This document shows, in pieces, positions 21,804 through 33,817 of a stretch of DNA of 64,000 nucleotides. The notes under the pieces were generated by a model that did no database searches, was not told where the DNA came from, and was given only the letters and a program-made list of their open reading frames with translations. Position numbers and translations under genes: made by a program. Where the stretch lies: NCBI GenBank assembly GCA_032622095.1, contig CP136067.1:75850705-75914704 (forward strand), written 5' to 3'. How positions within the stretch are numbered: the first letter of the stretch is position 1; each line of letters begins with the position of its first letter. The DNA comes from Siphonodentalium dalli (Eukaryota > Mollusca > Scaphopoda > Gadilida > Siphonodentaliidae).

Positions 21804-24567
21804 GTTCTATAGAAATTCACAGGGGACCATCTAGATGATGCCAAAGGGGTCTACGAGGAGTAGCTTTTTACGAGAAAGATAATGGTCGGGGTTAGCATTT
21901 TCTAAAGTGACACCGTTGTTGTCAGGGGCAGAAAAGGGGGAGGGGCAGAAAAAAAATTGTCGCCGATTGCCACCAAAGTTATATATAATCATCCCCATAA
22001 TATGAGGAATCTAATGACGTGGTTTAAATGTGGCAAACGTCGCGCCGTTTGCGTCAGGGGTGCCCGGAAAGGGGGGGGGGGCAGATATTTTGTTCTGTCG
22101 TCGATTGCCACGAAACTTACATATAATCATCCCCATGATATGAAGAATCCAACGGTGTGGTTTAAATATGTCATAAATGGCGTCGTTTGAGTCAGGGGTG
22201 AGTGGAAGGGGAGAGGGGCACCAAAATTGATAAAACTAATTTTAGCGCCGATTTCAACCAAATTGATATATATTCTTCTTCATGATACAAGGAATCTAAT
22301 TGTGCGATTTAACAACGCCAACTTGTTAATTGTTGTTATTGGATGAGAGATTGGGAGGGGTGGGCACTAAATTTGATAATAAGTCGCCGATTGCCACCAC
22401 ACTTATACAAAATCATCCCCATGGTATGAGGAGTCTAATGGTGTGGCTTTTATCTGTCAAATGTGGCCTCATTCGGGTCAGGGTTGGATTGAAAGAGACA
22501 GGGGCACCAAATTTGATGCACACTTATTTTTAGCACCAATTTCCACAAAATTGATACACGTTCTTATCCGTGATACGAGGAATCTAATCGCGATTTAAAG
22601 ACGCCATAGTGGTGCTGTTTGTGTGAGAGATGGAGAGGGTGGGATTGGCACCAAATTTGATAAAAATTGTTTAGTCGCCGATTATCACCAAACTTATAAA
22701 CAATCATCCCCATGATATCAGGAGTGTAATCGTGTGGTTTAAGATGTCACAAGTGGGGCCATTCGAGTCAGTGGTGTATAGAGATGAGAGGGACACAAAA
22801 AATGTTTAGTGCCGATTTCCATCGGATTGATACATATTCTTCTCCGTGATACGAGGAATCTTATCGTGTGGTTTAGATACACCAAATTGGTGCCCTATTG
22901 GTGAGAGATATGGGGACCTTAAATTTGATACGAATTTGTATACTCGCCAATTTTCACCAATTTCATATATATGCATCTATAATCTCTAATGAGTCTTAGC
23001 TTGAGTCCGAAATAGGGACGGGAGGGTCACCAAAACTGATACAAAATATTTTTAGTACCAATTACCATCAAATTCAGACACGTTCTTCTCAAATGATACA
23101 ATAAATACAATCGTGCTGTCTGTCTGTCTTTTTGTCTGTATGTGTGCGGTCTATATATAACTTCACGCGGTACAATCGAGATGGCACCAAGGCGTTCTAA
23201 GAGGGGTAACTTTTTACAAGGAAGATAATGGTGCGGGATAAAAAATTTCTAAAATGACGCTGTTGGTGATAGGAGAAATTAAAAAAATATGGTGAAATAG
23301 TTTTGTCGCTGATTTCCACCAAACGATACATAACCACCTGCGCAATATGGCGTTGTTCGAGTCAGCATTGTGTCAACAATTGATTTAATGAACCAAATTC
23401 ATACATTTTTTTCTCTAATGATATACCATGAATTAAATCACATTTGGTGTCGTTTGCGTCACGGATAGCGAGCGGATATGCACTATCATTGATAAGATTG
23501 CTATTAGCCGATATCCACATATAAGTTATATACATTCACCAGGTCATCTCCATATCATTTTAAGTAGTTGGGCGTTCACATTTCACAATCCCGACATATG
23601 GTGACCCACATAAGTCACTTGAACAATTATATCTTCTTAACAGTCATATTTATATGGGAATGGCAATAAAGGCATTCACACAATGAGCTAGCAAAAATAG
23701 ATAACTATAGAAGAAGCATTAAACGTATATTTATCATTCTAACGAAGATATACATATATTCGTGCAAACTGAGAGACCTCGAACCGTCAGAGGATTGCAT
23801 ATATATATAAATAAAATTTATTATGTTCCATTCAATACAGTTTCCACAAAAAGTTACAATTTGTCAAGATATATGGAAGGCCTGTTCAAAAATAGTGGTC
23901 ACAGTGTGCAGTCAGATATAGTTTCTTATGATATACACGAAAATGCAGTTAGTAGCACAAGACTTTTCATGATCCTACCAATACTGACATCTGACAAGGG
24001 TTTTGGAACAGACTCATCGACTGACATAAACAACTCAAAATCTCGCTCTGTGCCTGGCACATGTAGCTGATATATTTGCGCAGCAACATTTCGTTTAAAC
24101 TGAGAATATTTAGCCAATATATAGCACCATGAACAGAGGAGCACCTGGAAATTTCTTTGAAACATCTGTATCTTCATGGAGATATGATAGCCAGGTGTCC
24201 TCGAGATCTTAGTCCAACCCACTAGATTGATTGATACATCTCAATATGTAAAACCCAATTATCATCTTTTATCGAACTAATGTGTTTATGATGTTCATGT
24301 ATCCTATTATAACGTCTAATGTATACGCAGTTGTAAATAAATAAATACTTCATTATTGGTGGAACGGATTAATCGCGATAAACAGAATGACAATTGACAA
24401 GGTGAACCACTACTTATATTCCATGACTGTAATAATCATGTTTTGTGATGCTATTTGAATATACAATTTACGAGAAAACGTATAACACTTTAAGCAAGAG
24501 AATTCTCTATTCCCAACAAATATCCACAGCATACATTAACCTGGGCAACGCCGGGTAACCCTGCTAG
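21753..24567 (+). mobile_element. 2.8-kb Helitron inserted in a minisatellite
   Basis: The 5' end is A|TCTATATCTATATTTGCG followed by (TCTG)n. The 3' end is the hairpin CCTGGGCAACGCCGGG, then TAACCCTGCTAG and T. The flanks join as ATTAATTA|TTTAGTATAAAA, which is exactly the sequence of an intact minisatellite unit, so there is no target duplication. The interior holds about seven diverged modules of about 180-200 bp with TCGCCGATTGCCACCAAA, ATCATCCCCAT.ATATGAG and CACCAAATTTGATA. A second (TCTG)n and start-like segment at about 23118 suggests a nested or duplicated head. No Rep/helicase ORF is present. Confidence 0.85.
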
Positions 24568-25033
24568 TTTAGTATAAAATCCATCCTATATATGAACTGG
24601 TCCTATTCATTGTTTATTAATTATTTAGTATAAAATCCATCCTGTATATGAACTGGTCCTATTCATTGCTTATTAATTATTTTGTATAACATCCATTATG
24701 TACCGGTATATGCATTAGTCATATTCATTGTTTATAAATTATTTAGTATAAAATCCATTATGTATATCAACTGGTCATATTCATTGTTTGTTAATTATTT
24801 AGTAGAAAATCCAGCCTGTGTATGAACTGGTCATATTCATTGTTTATTAATTATTTAGTATCAAATTCATCCTGTATATGGACTGGTCATATTCATTGTT
24901 TATTAATTATTTAGTATAAAATCCATCATTTATATCAACTGGTGATATTCATTGTTTGTTAATTATTCAGTAGAAAATCCATCCTGTATATGAACTGGTC
25001 ATATTCATTGTTTATTAATTATTTAGTAGAAAA
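24568..25033 (+). repeat. 56-bp minisatellite, main part
   Basis: About eight consecutive units of 56 bp (TTTAGTATAAAATCCATCC...TTATTAATTA) with scattered substitutions. They supply the empty site for the Helitron to the left. Confidence 0.9.
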
Positions 25034-25440
25034 TGTTATCATTAGACCTATGTGGGATCTTCTCGACAGTATTATTCATCAACCATCGGTGATTGTTTCA
25101 GCACACAGTTTGAGTACTTAGTGGTCGTTGGGAATTACGTTTACGTATATATACTCATATCATAATTACTTGCTCTGATTTATGTGAACGCAAGTAATGA
25201 TTTGGCCAAACTCCAGGCAGAGTTATCTCCCATCGCTCCGCTGATATACCACTGCCACAAGGACATTTGGTAAGGATTTCTTACATGGTCTTAGTTTTTA
25301 TGTTGTAGGATTAAAATTGTCTATGTCTGGCTCAGTTCACACTGTTCTTATCAGTACCGAAAGAATAGCCATTCTTGCAAACTGTTGGTGGTCAAAATAA
25401 GATCAGAGGTGACTAAATATAGTTCCGACGATAAGTACAA
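25034..25440. other. Spacer without recognised feature
   Basis: No repeat or coding signal was recognised. Confidence 0.4.
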
Positions 25441-26616
25441 ATTTACCTGCAATAAACCTGCAAGAGGGTCATAATGACAACCATAATTACATCGACGCGT
25501 CATTGATTTTGGAGAAGAAGAACGCGTAATATTTTGGGTGCATTTGCACTCGCGCAGGATTGACTTAATAAATCATCAGGTTTCAATATAAAGAGCCTCG
25601 TTTTGAAATTGTTCGTGTTAACTTTTGCCAATATAAAATTGATTAAAGACACCTTTGGTGCCACGTAGTATTAACGGGTTTTACATACAAGTTATGACCA
25701 CTTACCTCACGGTTACATCTCCATAAAAACAGTCCACATGACGGTTAATCCGTAAATAGTTTTCATTTGTAGATGCAGGTTAATTTTCCGCTTGTGCAAA
25801 CTTGTCAGTGAACACTGAAATTATTTTTGTTTCCGAATCCAATAAAATTGAACAATAAATCGGCGTGAAATGTATCCGCTTTTATGTTCCAGAATAATGT
25901 AGCACATCTCATTGTATACTGTTATTGTTCGAACATTGTTGCCAATTGTATTTTGTAAATAAAATAGAAAATAAAATGAATTTTTATGAAAGTGTTGTCT
26001 GCAGGTGAGAGAATTTGACCGGCTTTCAAAAACATGTCACGTGACAAATGAGAAATCCGACCAGTCACGTGACAATTGGTACAAAAATAACTTCTCAGCT
26101 GGTTTCTGATCGGGTGCTATGGGATATTTTGGGCTGGTTTTGTCACGATACCCTTTTCGATTTAAATACATTTACAAAAGTGGCTTTTTCGATAAATGTA
26201 TATAAATATAAGGATTAACTGTCATGTGGACTGTTTTTAAGGAGATGTAACCGTGAGGTAAGTGGTCATAATTTGTATGTAAAACCCGTTAATACTACGT
26301 GGCACCAAAGGTGTTTTTAATCAATTTTATATTGGCAAAGGTTAACACGAACAATTTCAAAACGAGGCCCTTTATGCGCAAGTGCAAATGCACCCAAAAC
26401 ATTACGCGTTCTTCTTCTCCAAAATCAATGACGCGTCGATGTAATTATGGTGTCATTATGACCCTCTTGCAGGTTTATCGAGAAATAATTACAACTAGTC
26501 ACGTGGTCGCCGACCAATCGGAATGCTTCGGGTTTTACACAAGTTATGACCACTTACCTCACTTACCTCACGGTTACATCTCCATAAAAACAGTCCACAT
26601 GGCAGTTAATCCTTAA
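25441..26616. mobile_element. Long inverted repeat (fold-back element) with extra end copy
   Basis: The left arm (25441-25760) and right arm (26211-26486) are reverse complements. Blocks include CCTGCAAGAGGGTCATAATGAC, AACGGGTTTTACATAC and ACGGTTACATCTCCATAAAA. A third copy of the arm's inner end, in left-arm orientation, follows at about 26528-26616 and contains a doubled CTTACCTCA. The loop holds GTCACGTGACAA motifs. The open frame 26299-26616 just crosses these repeats. Confidence 0.75.
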
Positions 26617-26830
26617 ATAATTAAAACTATATTTGAACAAATCAATAGATAAAAATAAGATTTGTGTCGATCGGGTTGTTTCATTAAAAAGCATTGCATA
26701 TTAGACCTTTAAAAGTTAGCTAAACGAAAACCATTTATGACGTCATGATATCACGACGTATAAAACAAGTATTTAATTCTTTATTTTTCATCTGCACTAT
26801 ACTAAATACATAGGTATAGAGACACAATTT
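26617..26830. other. Short spacer
   Basis: AT-rich sequence with no recognised feature. Confidence 0.4.
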
Positions 26831-27605
26831 ATAATACAGTAGCTGGGATACCCGGCATTGCTAGGGTAAAGCAGATTGGAAACAAATTGAAGTGCTTTGC
26901 CATGCATTTACACAATTTTAAAGAACTTTGTACACCACATTGGTGGTCTTCCCTTCTGCTGCATTGATGAGTATGTTGACTGTTGATCTATTCCAGAAAT
27001 GGTATGGATAAAGAGCGTTCTGGTCGTTTATGCTCTTCGTGGCGATGTGTGACGTTGAGTGTGGTTTCTGTGTATACTAACAATAAAGAGCGTTCACTAT
27101 TGATCTATTCCTGATATGGTATGAATAAAGAACGTTCTGCTAGCTTATGTGCGGAACATGTTAAAGAGGCATAATCAGATTAAACGCCCCTTAATTGCTA
27201 TTTATTTGGATTCTGTAGTAAACAATATTTTTTCCGAGCCGAGGAACCCACCCATCAAAGCTTAGAGTGATTCGATATCGGTTTTTGAAATTTATTATTT
27301 TTCACCATCCAGACTTATTGGTGGCCCAGTAAAAAGTTGACGACCCAACGGTTTCCGATAAAATTGCGGATGAAGATGGATAACTCTAAAATCAAGAGGC
27401 TTTGTGATGATAATAAGACAGATTGATAATTAACACGTTTCGGGCAATTTTATACTATAGTTGACAGTGGTTAGCATTATTTTTGGGCAATTAATCGATT
27501 CTGATAAGTGAGGTTAACGGGACCTATCTAATAATGCTCACAAAGTCAAATTACCCCACTATATAAATTGTCAGCTATGATGGTCCAGCCGTAAAAATTT
27601 GATCG
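26831..27605 (-). repeat. Helitron-like remnant
   Basis: GGGATACCCGGCATTGCTAGGG (26846-26867) matches the 3' hairpin type of the Helitron ending at 24567, on the minus strand. The far end (GGGACCTATCTAATAATG, GATGGTCCAGCCG) matches the remnant at 20550-21340. No clean CTAG or TC remains. Confidence 0.5.
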
Positions 27606-27999
27606 CTTATACAATATTTAGTTTTATTAGCATAGATTATGTACAAATCACATTGGTTATACATGTATAATGAACATTACAGATATAATATAATATTATA
27701 TAATAATAATAATAATAATAATAGTAACAATATCAATAATAATAGTTATGTTTACTTTATTTACAAAGGTCGCATGCGCATGCGCATGCGTGTATTACTG
27801 TCGTTCATCTCAGGATTATCAAATGTTCCGCAAGTATTCCAAATTGACGTATTCTCTTTTGATCAATAGTGAGTCTTATTCAATTTTCAATATTTCACGA
27901 TTGATAAATTTTATAAAATCACAAACAAAGTCTTCGTATAATTATTGTTGATTTCTGATTCATGATTTCGCTCATAGCAATGATATTGGATCATTTGTT
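27606..27999. repeat. Microsatellites and (GCATGC) palindrome
   Basis: (AAT)n lies at about 27700-27750. CGCATGCGCATGCGCATGCG at 27771-27790 is a self-complementary run that overlaps NRF1-like motifs. No gene is seen. Confidence 0.7.
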
Positions 28000-28437
28000 C
28001 AGAAATTTCGACAGCAAACGAGATCGGGCGTTTGTTAATTTGTCGTATTCAAGAAGGTAGTGGAACTCATCTCCGACCCTATACCGGACTTACAAAGTGG
28101 GCATAAGCGATCTGGTTCATCTGAGTTTCTCAAGCGCCCAAAGTCTGTGATTACTGGTTCTAAATTTACATAGCACCGATCTATTTGTCATATTCAATGT
28201 TTCAAGATAGTTCTCAAATTATATGTCGTGCTTACATATTCTAGATATATGACCACGACTGGTGTTATTCAAGTTGGTTTCCCGTGAATGCCGGAATTTG
28301 GATATTAGGCTGCTTTTTACATAAGACACAAGCTGACTAATGTCCGGTATTCGTTCCATATACCAGAGGTGTAACTGTTCGCTACTTTCTAAGTGGTCAT
28401 ATAATTTGTGCATGCAACCAAGGGAACCTATCGTCAT
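28000..28437 (-). pseudogene. LINE C-terminal fragment, frameshifted
   Basis: The minus strand from 28437 reads SSEQLHLWYMERIPD and on. Further downstream RNSDEPDRLCPLCKSGIG changes frame into DEFHYLLEYDKLTNARS. This matches the zinc-like tail of LINE proteins (C-x2-C...H-x4-C) such as the one at 52235-52489. The last Cys is replaced by Tyr. It is an old 3' relic with no catalytic domain. Confidence 0.6.
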
Positions 28438-28585
28438 CTATGTCAAACAGGGCATGTGATAATTTTAAAACTATTCGATGATATCGATCAGTTTTACTAT
28501 TCATAACCTTACCCCAGAAATTCAACATTCGTGTATGTATATGTATGTCCAATGGTAGTCTGCCATACTCCCTGTGTATATAGCA

Positions 28586-29646
28586 CTAGCATGTTAGCCC
28601 GCCACCGGCGGCGTTTGTCCGAAACATGACATTTTTTTTTTTTTTTTTTTTTAAATTTAATATTATGTTTTTTTTTTTTTTTTAATATTAATTTAATGTT
28701 TTTTAAATTTAATTTATGTTTTTTTTGAATTTTTTAATATTTATTTAATTATTAATTTAATTTAATTCTTTTTTATAATTTAATTGTTTTTTTTATTGTT
28801 AAATGACCCGATGAAATCCCCCCTTCCTAGGAACGACAGACAACGCATTCTTTGTTTTTCAATGAGTTAATTCATGGTACCCGTCCTAAACTTCCCCGTT
28901 ATTTAACCTGCCCGTGGCCATTGAGCAGCCACTGACAGAGGTTGTCCACCCTTACGAGATGGTCAATAGTCCCCGAAAAGAGCGGACAGTCAATTAATCC
29001 CGTCGTGAAATCTCTCTGCATAATATTTCGAGCGATAACGTTGCGTTGGATTGTAAACAAACGCTTCTTAGATCAATTCTGACTTTTGCATTTTGCATTC
29101 TTTTTTTTTTCTTCTTTTTTTTTAACCTGCCCGTACCCGTCCTAATGTCATGAAATCTCTCTGCATAATATTTCGAGCGATAACATTGCATTGCATTGAA
29201 AACAAACGCTGCCCGTCGTGAAATCTCTCTGCGATAACATTGCATTGAATTGAAAACAAACGCTTCCCGTCGTGAAATCTCTCTGCATAATATTTCGAGT
29301 CTGCCGTACCCGTCCTAATGTCGTGAAATCTCTCTGCATAATATTTCGAGCGATAACATTGCATTGAATTGAAAACAAACGCTTTCCGTCGTGAAATCTC
29401 TCTGCATAATATTTCGAGCGACTCCCGTCATACAGATAAGTAGATAGCGAAAACGACGCTCTTTATATAGACACTGCGGAAAACGAACGCTCTTTATATA
29501 TCAACGCTATTAACCCCGAAGTGCCGATTGCGGTGATTTTGATGATTGGGAAGGGAGAAACGGTGCTCTGAGCTTCTCCGTGTGATTTTACACTTATATA
29601 CGAAATTTGAGCTCGATGGGTGCAGTCGTTTTCGATTCTATAAAGT

Positions 29647-29700
<54 letters not shown>

Positions 29701-29730
29701 GGATACGGAAGTCTCAAAATATATAGTAGA
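28586..29730 (-). mobile_element. Helitron array, unit R3-1
   Basis: The 3' end on the minus strand is CCGCC/GGCGG hairpin, then GGCTAACATGCTAG (28586-28589). The 5' TC is at 29729-29730. The interior has a poly-T tract (28629-28800) and about five tandem copies of GTCGTGAAATCTCTCTGCAT (29003-29430). Near the 5' end are (CA)n(TA)n. It is non-autonomous. Confidence 0.75.
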
Positions 29731-31001
29731 CTAGCAGGTTAGCCCGCCACCGGCGGCGTTTGTCCGAAACATGACATTTTATGACATGTTTATTTTTTAA
29801 TATTAATTTAATGTTTTTTAAATGTAATATATATTTTTTCTGAATTTTTTGCGAAACATGACATTTTATGACATGTTTATTTTAAAATATTAATTTAATG
29901 TTTTTTAAATGTAATATATATTTTTTTTGAATTTTTTGTTTCTGGCGGAAAAAATTACCCGATGAAATCCCCCCTTCCTAGGAACGATATTGGGTTTTTC
30001 AATATTTTACCCGATTTGATCTTGAATTGATCATTTTCAAGGTCAAGGTCATGTCGGGGTCACAATATATAATTTGTGGGTACCCGTTTGAAGATTAAGA
30101 TTGACCCGATGAAAAATTCCCCCGTTCCTAGGAACGACAGACATAAGAATGTTTCACACAATGCGACGTCGACGATCCCCGTGTGTTTTTACACTTATAT
30201 ACGAAGTTTGAGCTCACCTAGGGCGGAAAAACTTACCCGATCAGCGTTCTTATGAACACAACACGCTCCGCGTTCTTAGGAACACAACACGCTCATGTAT
30301 ATACACGCCCAGACCCAGAAGAGGTATGATTGTATTTAACCTGCACGTGGTCATTGAGCAGCCCCTGACAGAGGTTGTCCACCCTTACGAGATGGTCAAT
30401 AGTCCCCGCAAAGTTAATCCCGTCGCGAACCCCATCCTCGCAAAGAGCGGACAGTCAATTAATCCCGTCGTGAACGCCATCACCAACGCGACGTAATTTT
30501 GTTTGGTATCATGTGTTGCGTTCTAAAAATAGGAAAGCACTTGTTCCCGTATACGTTTGCGTAAATACGAATTGTGAGTGTTGGTTTGTAACCGGCATTT
30601 CTGAGAAGCATTATGCCTATAACTACCCCCCCCCTAAGCCCTGACCTAAGTGCCATACATACTATAACAATGATGTTGTAAGAGTACTATGACATCCAAT
30701 AAATCTCCCCGCATAGGAAACCACTCAATGTTCCCGTATATCTCTCTGCAGATGCTAATAACGTTGAATGGTAAACAGACGCTCATTATAGCGATGCGTC
30801 AAAAACAAACGCTCATTAAATAATCACTTGCTTAACCCACGCCGTGCCTTTGTGGATATAGGGTGCTCAGAGCTTCTCCAAAACGCGACAACTATGGTGT
30901 TCGTGGGTTTTTACCCTTAGATGGGAAGTTTGAACTCAATCGAGCCAGCCGTTTTCGATTCTATAAAGTACATATATACGGAAGTCTCAAAATATATAGT
31001 A
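29731..31001 (-). mobile_element. Helitron array, unit R3-2
   Basis: It is directly abutted to the previous unit (AGTAGA|CTAGCAGG) and has the same CCGCC-ACC-GGCGG hairpin. At the 5' side the terminal GA is reduced to A before the next CTAG. A short block at 30003-30062 has AAGGTCAAGGTCA and shows exchange with the R1 subfamily. Confidence 0.72.
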
Positions 31002-31542
31002 CTAGCAGGTTAGCCCGCCACCGGCGGCTAGTCCGAAACATGACATTAAATTTTTTTTTTTTTTAATTTTTAGCTCCACGCGTTTCAATAAGAAAAATTT
31101 GTACCCGGTAGCTCCACCCGTTTCCGAGATCTGGTCTGCGCATGCGCGAAGCTGGCGTCGCACGGGCTCGGCGACCCGATAAAATTTGTACCCGGCGCAA
31201 GATACATTCACATAGCAAATTTCAAGTCGATAGCTCCACCCGTTTCCGAGATCTCGTCTGTGCATGCGCTGCACGGGCGTCGCACGGGCTCGGCGACCCG
31301 ATAAAATTTGTACCCGGCGCAAGATACATTCACATAGCAAATTTCAAGTCGATAGCTCCACCCGTTTCCGAGATCTCGTCTGCGCATGCGCTGCACGGGC
31401 GTCGCACGGGCTCGCCAATACGACAACGACCACCGCCTGGTCAAACTACACACACGTACCAAGTTTCGTCCCGATTGGTCGAGAATCGTAGATTTGTATG
31501 AAGTACCCACACACACACACACACAAACATAAATATATAAGA
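31002..31542 (-). mobile_element. Helitron array, unit R3-3 with R2-type modules
   Basis: The R3 3' hairpin (GCCCGCCACCGGCGG) is followed by two to three 122-bp modules of the R2 type (GTCGATAGCTCCACCCG, GCGCATGCGC). It is a chimera of one subfamily's end with another's body. The 5' TC is at 31541-31542. Confidence 0.75.
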
Positions 31543-31730
31543 GTGATATGTAAATTAGATAGATTGTATCAAAATATATAGGAGAGATATGTAAATGATC
31601 TACACACCATTACTGGTGTTTGTCAAAGTTTAGTGGGGTATATCAATACTCATTCACGATCATATCATTGAGGTCCGGAGGGTGTGGGCTATCTCTCGAA
31701 TACACGGAGTTCTCAAAATATATGTATAGA
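31543..31730 (-). repeat. Helitron 5'-end fragment spacer
   Basis: It contains AAAATATATAGGAGAG and TTCTCAAAATATATGTATAGA, which are 5'-terminal motifs of the R3 family, around otherwise unique sequence. Confidence 0.5.
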
Positions 31731-32451
31731 CTAGAAGGTGACCCGACTTCGTCCGGGCTATTCAAAAACCAAATTTCAAGTCGATAGCTCCACCCGTTTC
31801 CGAGATCTGGTCTGCGCATGCGCGAAGCTGGCGTCGCACGGGCTCGGCGACCCGATAAAATTCGTATCCAGGGCAAGATACATTCACATACCAAATTTCA
31901 AGTCGATAGCTCCACCCGTTTCCGAGATATATATATTGCCCAATGTCATTTGCGGATACCTCGGCCGGTGATGATTTAACGCGACATCGGCCGGTTAAGA
32001 GTTAAACGCGATCACGTCAAGATCTGTTGACGGCGTAATATATTTACGGAATGTTTTTCGATGAGCGAAGCATGGTCCTGCGTTCTTCCCGATAATTAAG
32101 GTAGAAACTTTAAACGTACACAGGCGTGTGATACATCATTGGACAGGAAAGAGGAAGCGCCACAGATTCTAACCGTGCAAATTATATGACTGGTAATTTA
32201 TTATTCGCGCTATATCGAATCGATTTGTGAGCACCGAACTGAAATATATTAGCGCAAAACGGCGTAAAAACATATTTGACCTCGGCACGTGAAAAGTTGA
32301 CCTCGGATCTGAAAATTTATATGCCTATGCCACTTCCCGATCGATAGTACCCTCACATACGAAGTTTCATCGAAATCGGGTAGGCCGTTTTCGAGTTCAT
32401 CGCGAACACACAGACAGATACACAGACAGATCTTCCAAAATATATAATAGA
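31731..32451 (-). mobile_element. Helitron array, unit R1-1 (R1 end, R2 body)
   Basis: CTAGAAGGTGACCCGACTTC starts the R1 3' end, but the next segment is the R2 module CTATTCAAAAACCAAATTTC with TGCGCATGCGCGAAGC. The long internal segment (CGGCCGGT...GCGCAAAACGGCG) and R1 5' end follow. It is an end-swapped chimera. Confidence 0.78.
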
Positions 32452-33197
32452 CTAGAAGGTGACCCGACTTCGTCCGGGCTTTGACCTTGAATTGACCATT
32501 TTGAAGGTCAAGGTCAGTTGAGGTAACGGTTTGACCCGTCCAAAACACTGCCCTGACACTGAAAAAGTACCCGACAAAAGAACCCGTCGAAACTTTACCC
32601 GATTTGACCTTGAATTGATAATTTTGAAGGTCAAGGTCAGGTTGGGGGTCACGATTTGACCCGTCCAAAACACTAAGTGGACAAAAGTAACCCTTTGTAT
32701 CAAATTTCGTGGAAATCCCATCAAAATTCGCGATTTGACCTTGAATTGACCCGATTTCAAGGTCAATGTCACGTTGCACGGGCAAATTAATAGGCATATG
32801 CCACTTCTCGGCCGAAAATACCCCCACATACCAAGTTTCATCGAAATCCCGTGATATTCGGCCGTTTGACTTGAAAAGTTGAAATGACCCGATTTCAAGG
32901 TCAATGTCACGTCGCACGGGCAAATTAGTAGGCCTATGCCACTTCTCGGCCGAAAATACCCCACATACCATGTTTCATCGAAATCCCGTGATATTCGGGC
33001 GTTTGACCTTGAAATGACCCGATTTCAAGGTCAAGGTCACGTCGCACGGACAAATTAATATGCCTATGCCGCCTCCCGGCCGAAAATACCCCCCACATAC
33101 CAAGTTTCATCGAAATCGGGTAGGCCGTTTTCGAGTTCATCGCGAACACACACACACAGACAGATACACAGACAGATCTTCCAAAATATATAATAGA
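32452..33197 (-). mobile_element. Helitron array, unit R1-2
   Basis: It is directly abutted to R1-1. It has the GACTTCGTCCGGGC hairpin, at least four modules with TTGACCTTGAA / CGATTTCAAGGTCA, and 5' TC at 33196-33197. Confidence 0.8.
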
Positions 33198-33200
33198 TAG

Positions 33201-33817
33201 ATAGAAGGTGACCCGACTTCGTCCGGGCTTTGACCTTGAATTGTCCATTTTGAAGGTCAAGGTCAAGTGGTGTCACGATTTGACCAGTCCAAAAACACTG
33301 CCCGGACAAAAGTACCCGACAAACGTGCCCGTCGAAATCCATCCGGTTTTACCCGATTTGACCTTGAATTGATCATTTTGAAGGTCAGGGTCTGTCGGGG
33401 TCACGATTGGACCCGTCCAAAACAATCAGTGGACAAAAGTAACCCCACGTATTAAATTTCGTCGAAATCCCATCAAAATTGGCGATTTGACCTTGAAGTT
33501 ACCCGATTTCAACGTCAAGGTCACGTCGCACGGGCAAATGAATATGCTTATGAGACTCGCCATAAGAAAGTATTCCCACATACCAAGTTTCGTCGAAATC
33601 CCGTGATATTCGGGCGTTTGACCTTGAAATGACCCGATTTCAAGGTCAAGGTCACGTCGCACGGACAAATTAATATGCCTATGTTCGTCCCCGGCCGAAA
33701 ATATCCCCACATACCAAGTTTCATCGAAATCGGGTGGGCCGTTTTCGAGTTCATCGCGAACACACAGACACACAGACAGACACACAGACACACAGATCTT
33801 CCAAAATATATAATAGA
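33201..33817 (-). mobile_element. Helitron array, unit R1-3 (CTAG mutated to ATAG)
   Basis: The body and hairpin are as in unit R1-2, but the 3' terminus reads CTAT on the minus strand instead of CTAG. A three-base TAG lies before it. The 5' TC is at 33816-33817. Confidence 0.75.

Noticed and set aside
23762-24070. 102-residue frame inside the 2.8-kb Helitron as a Rep/helicase remnant
   Set aside because: No HUH motif (His-hydrophobic-His) or helicase box is visible.
26299-26616. 105-residue frame as a gene
   Set aside because: It runs through the right arm and the extra end copy of a long inverted repeat, with no domain.
28994-29378. Minus-strand frames repeating NAMQCYR / REISRR
   Set aside because: Translation of the tandem block within an R3 Helitron.
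29003-29430. CRISPR-like array from regularly repeated segments
   Set aside because: Spacers are not unique or uniform, there are no cas genes, and the context is a eukaryotic transposon.
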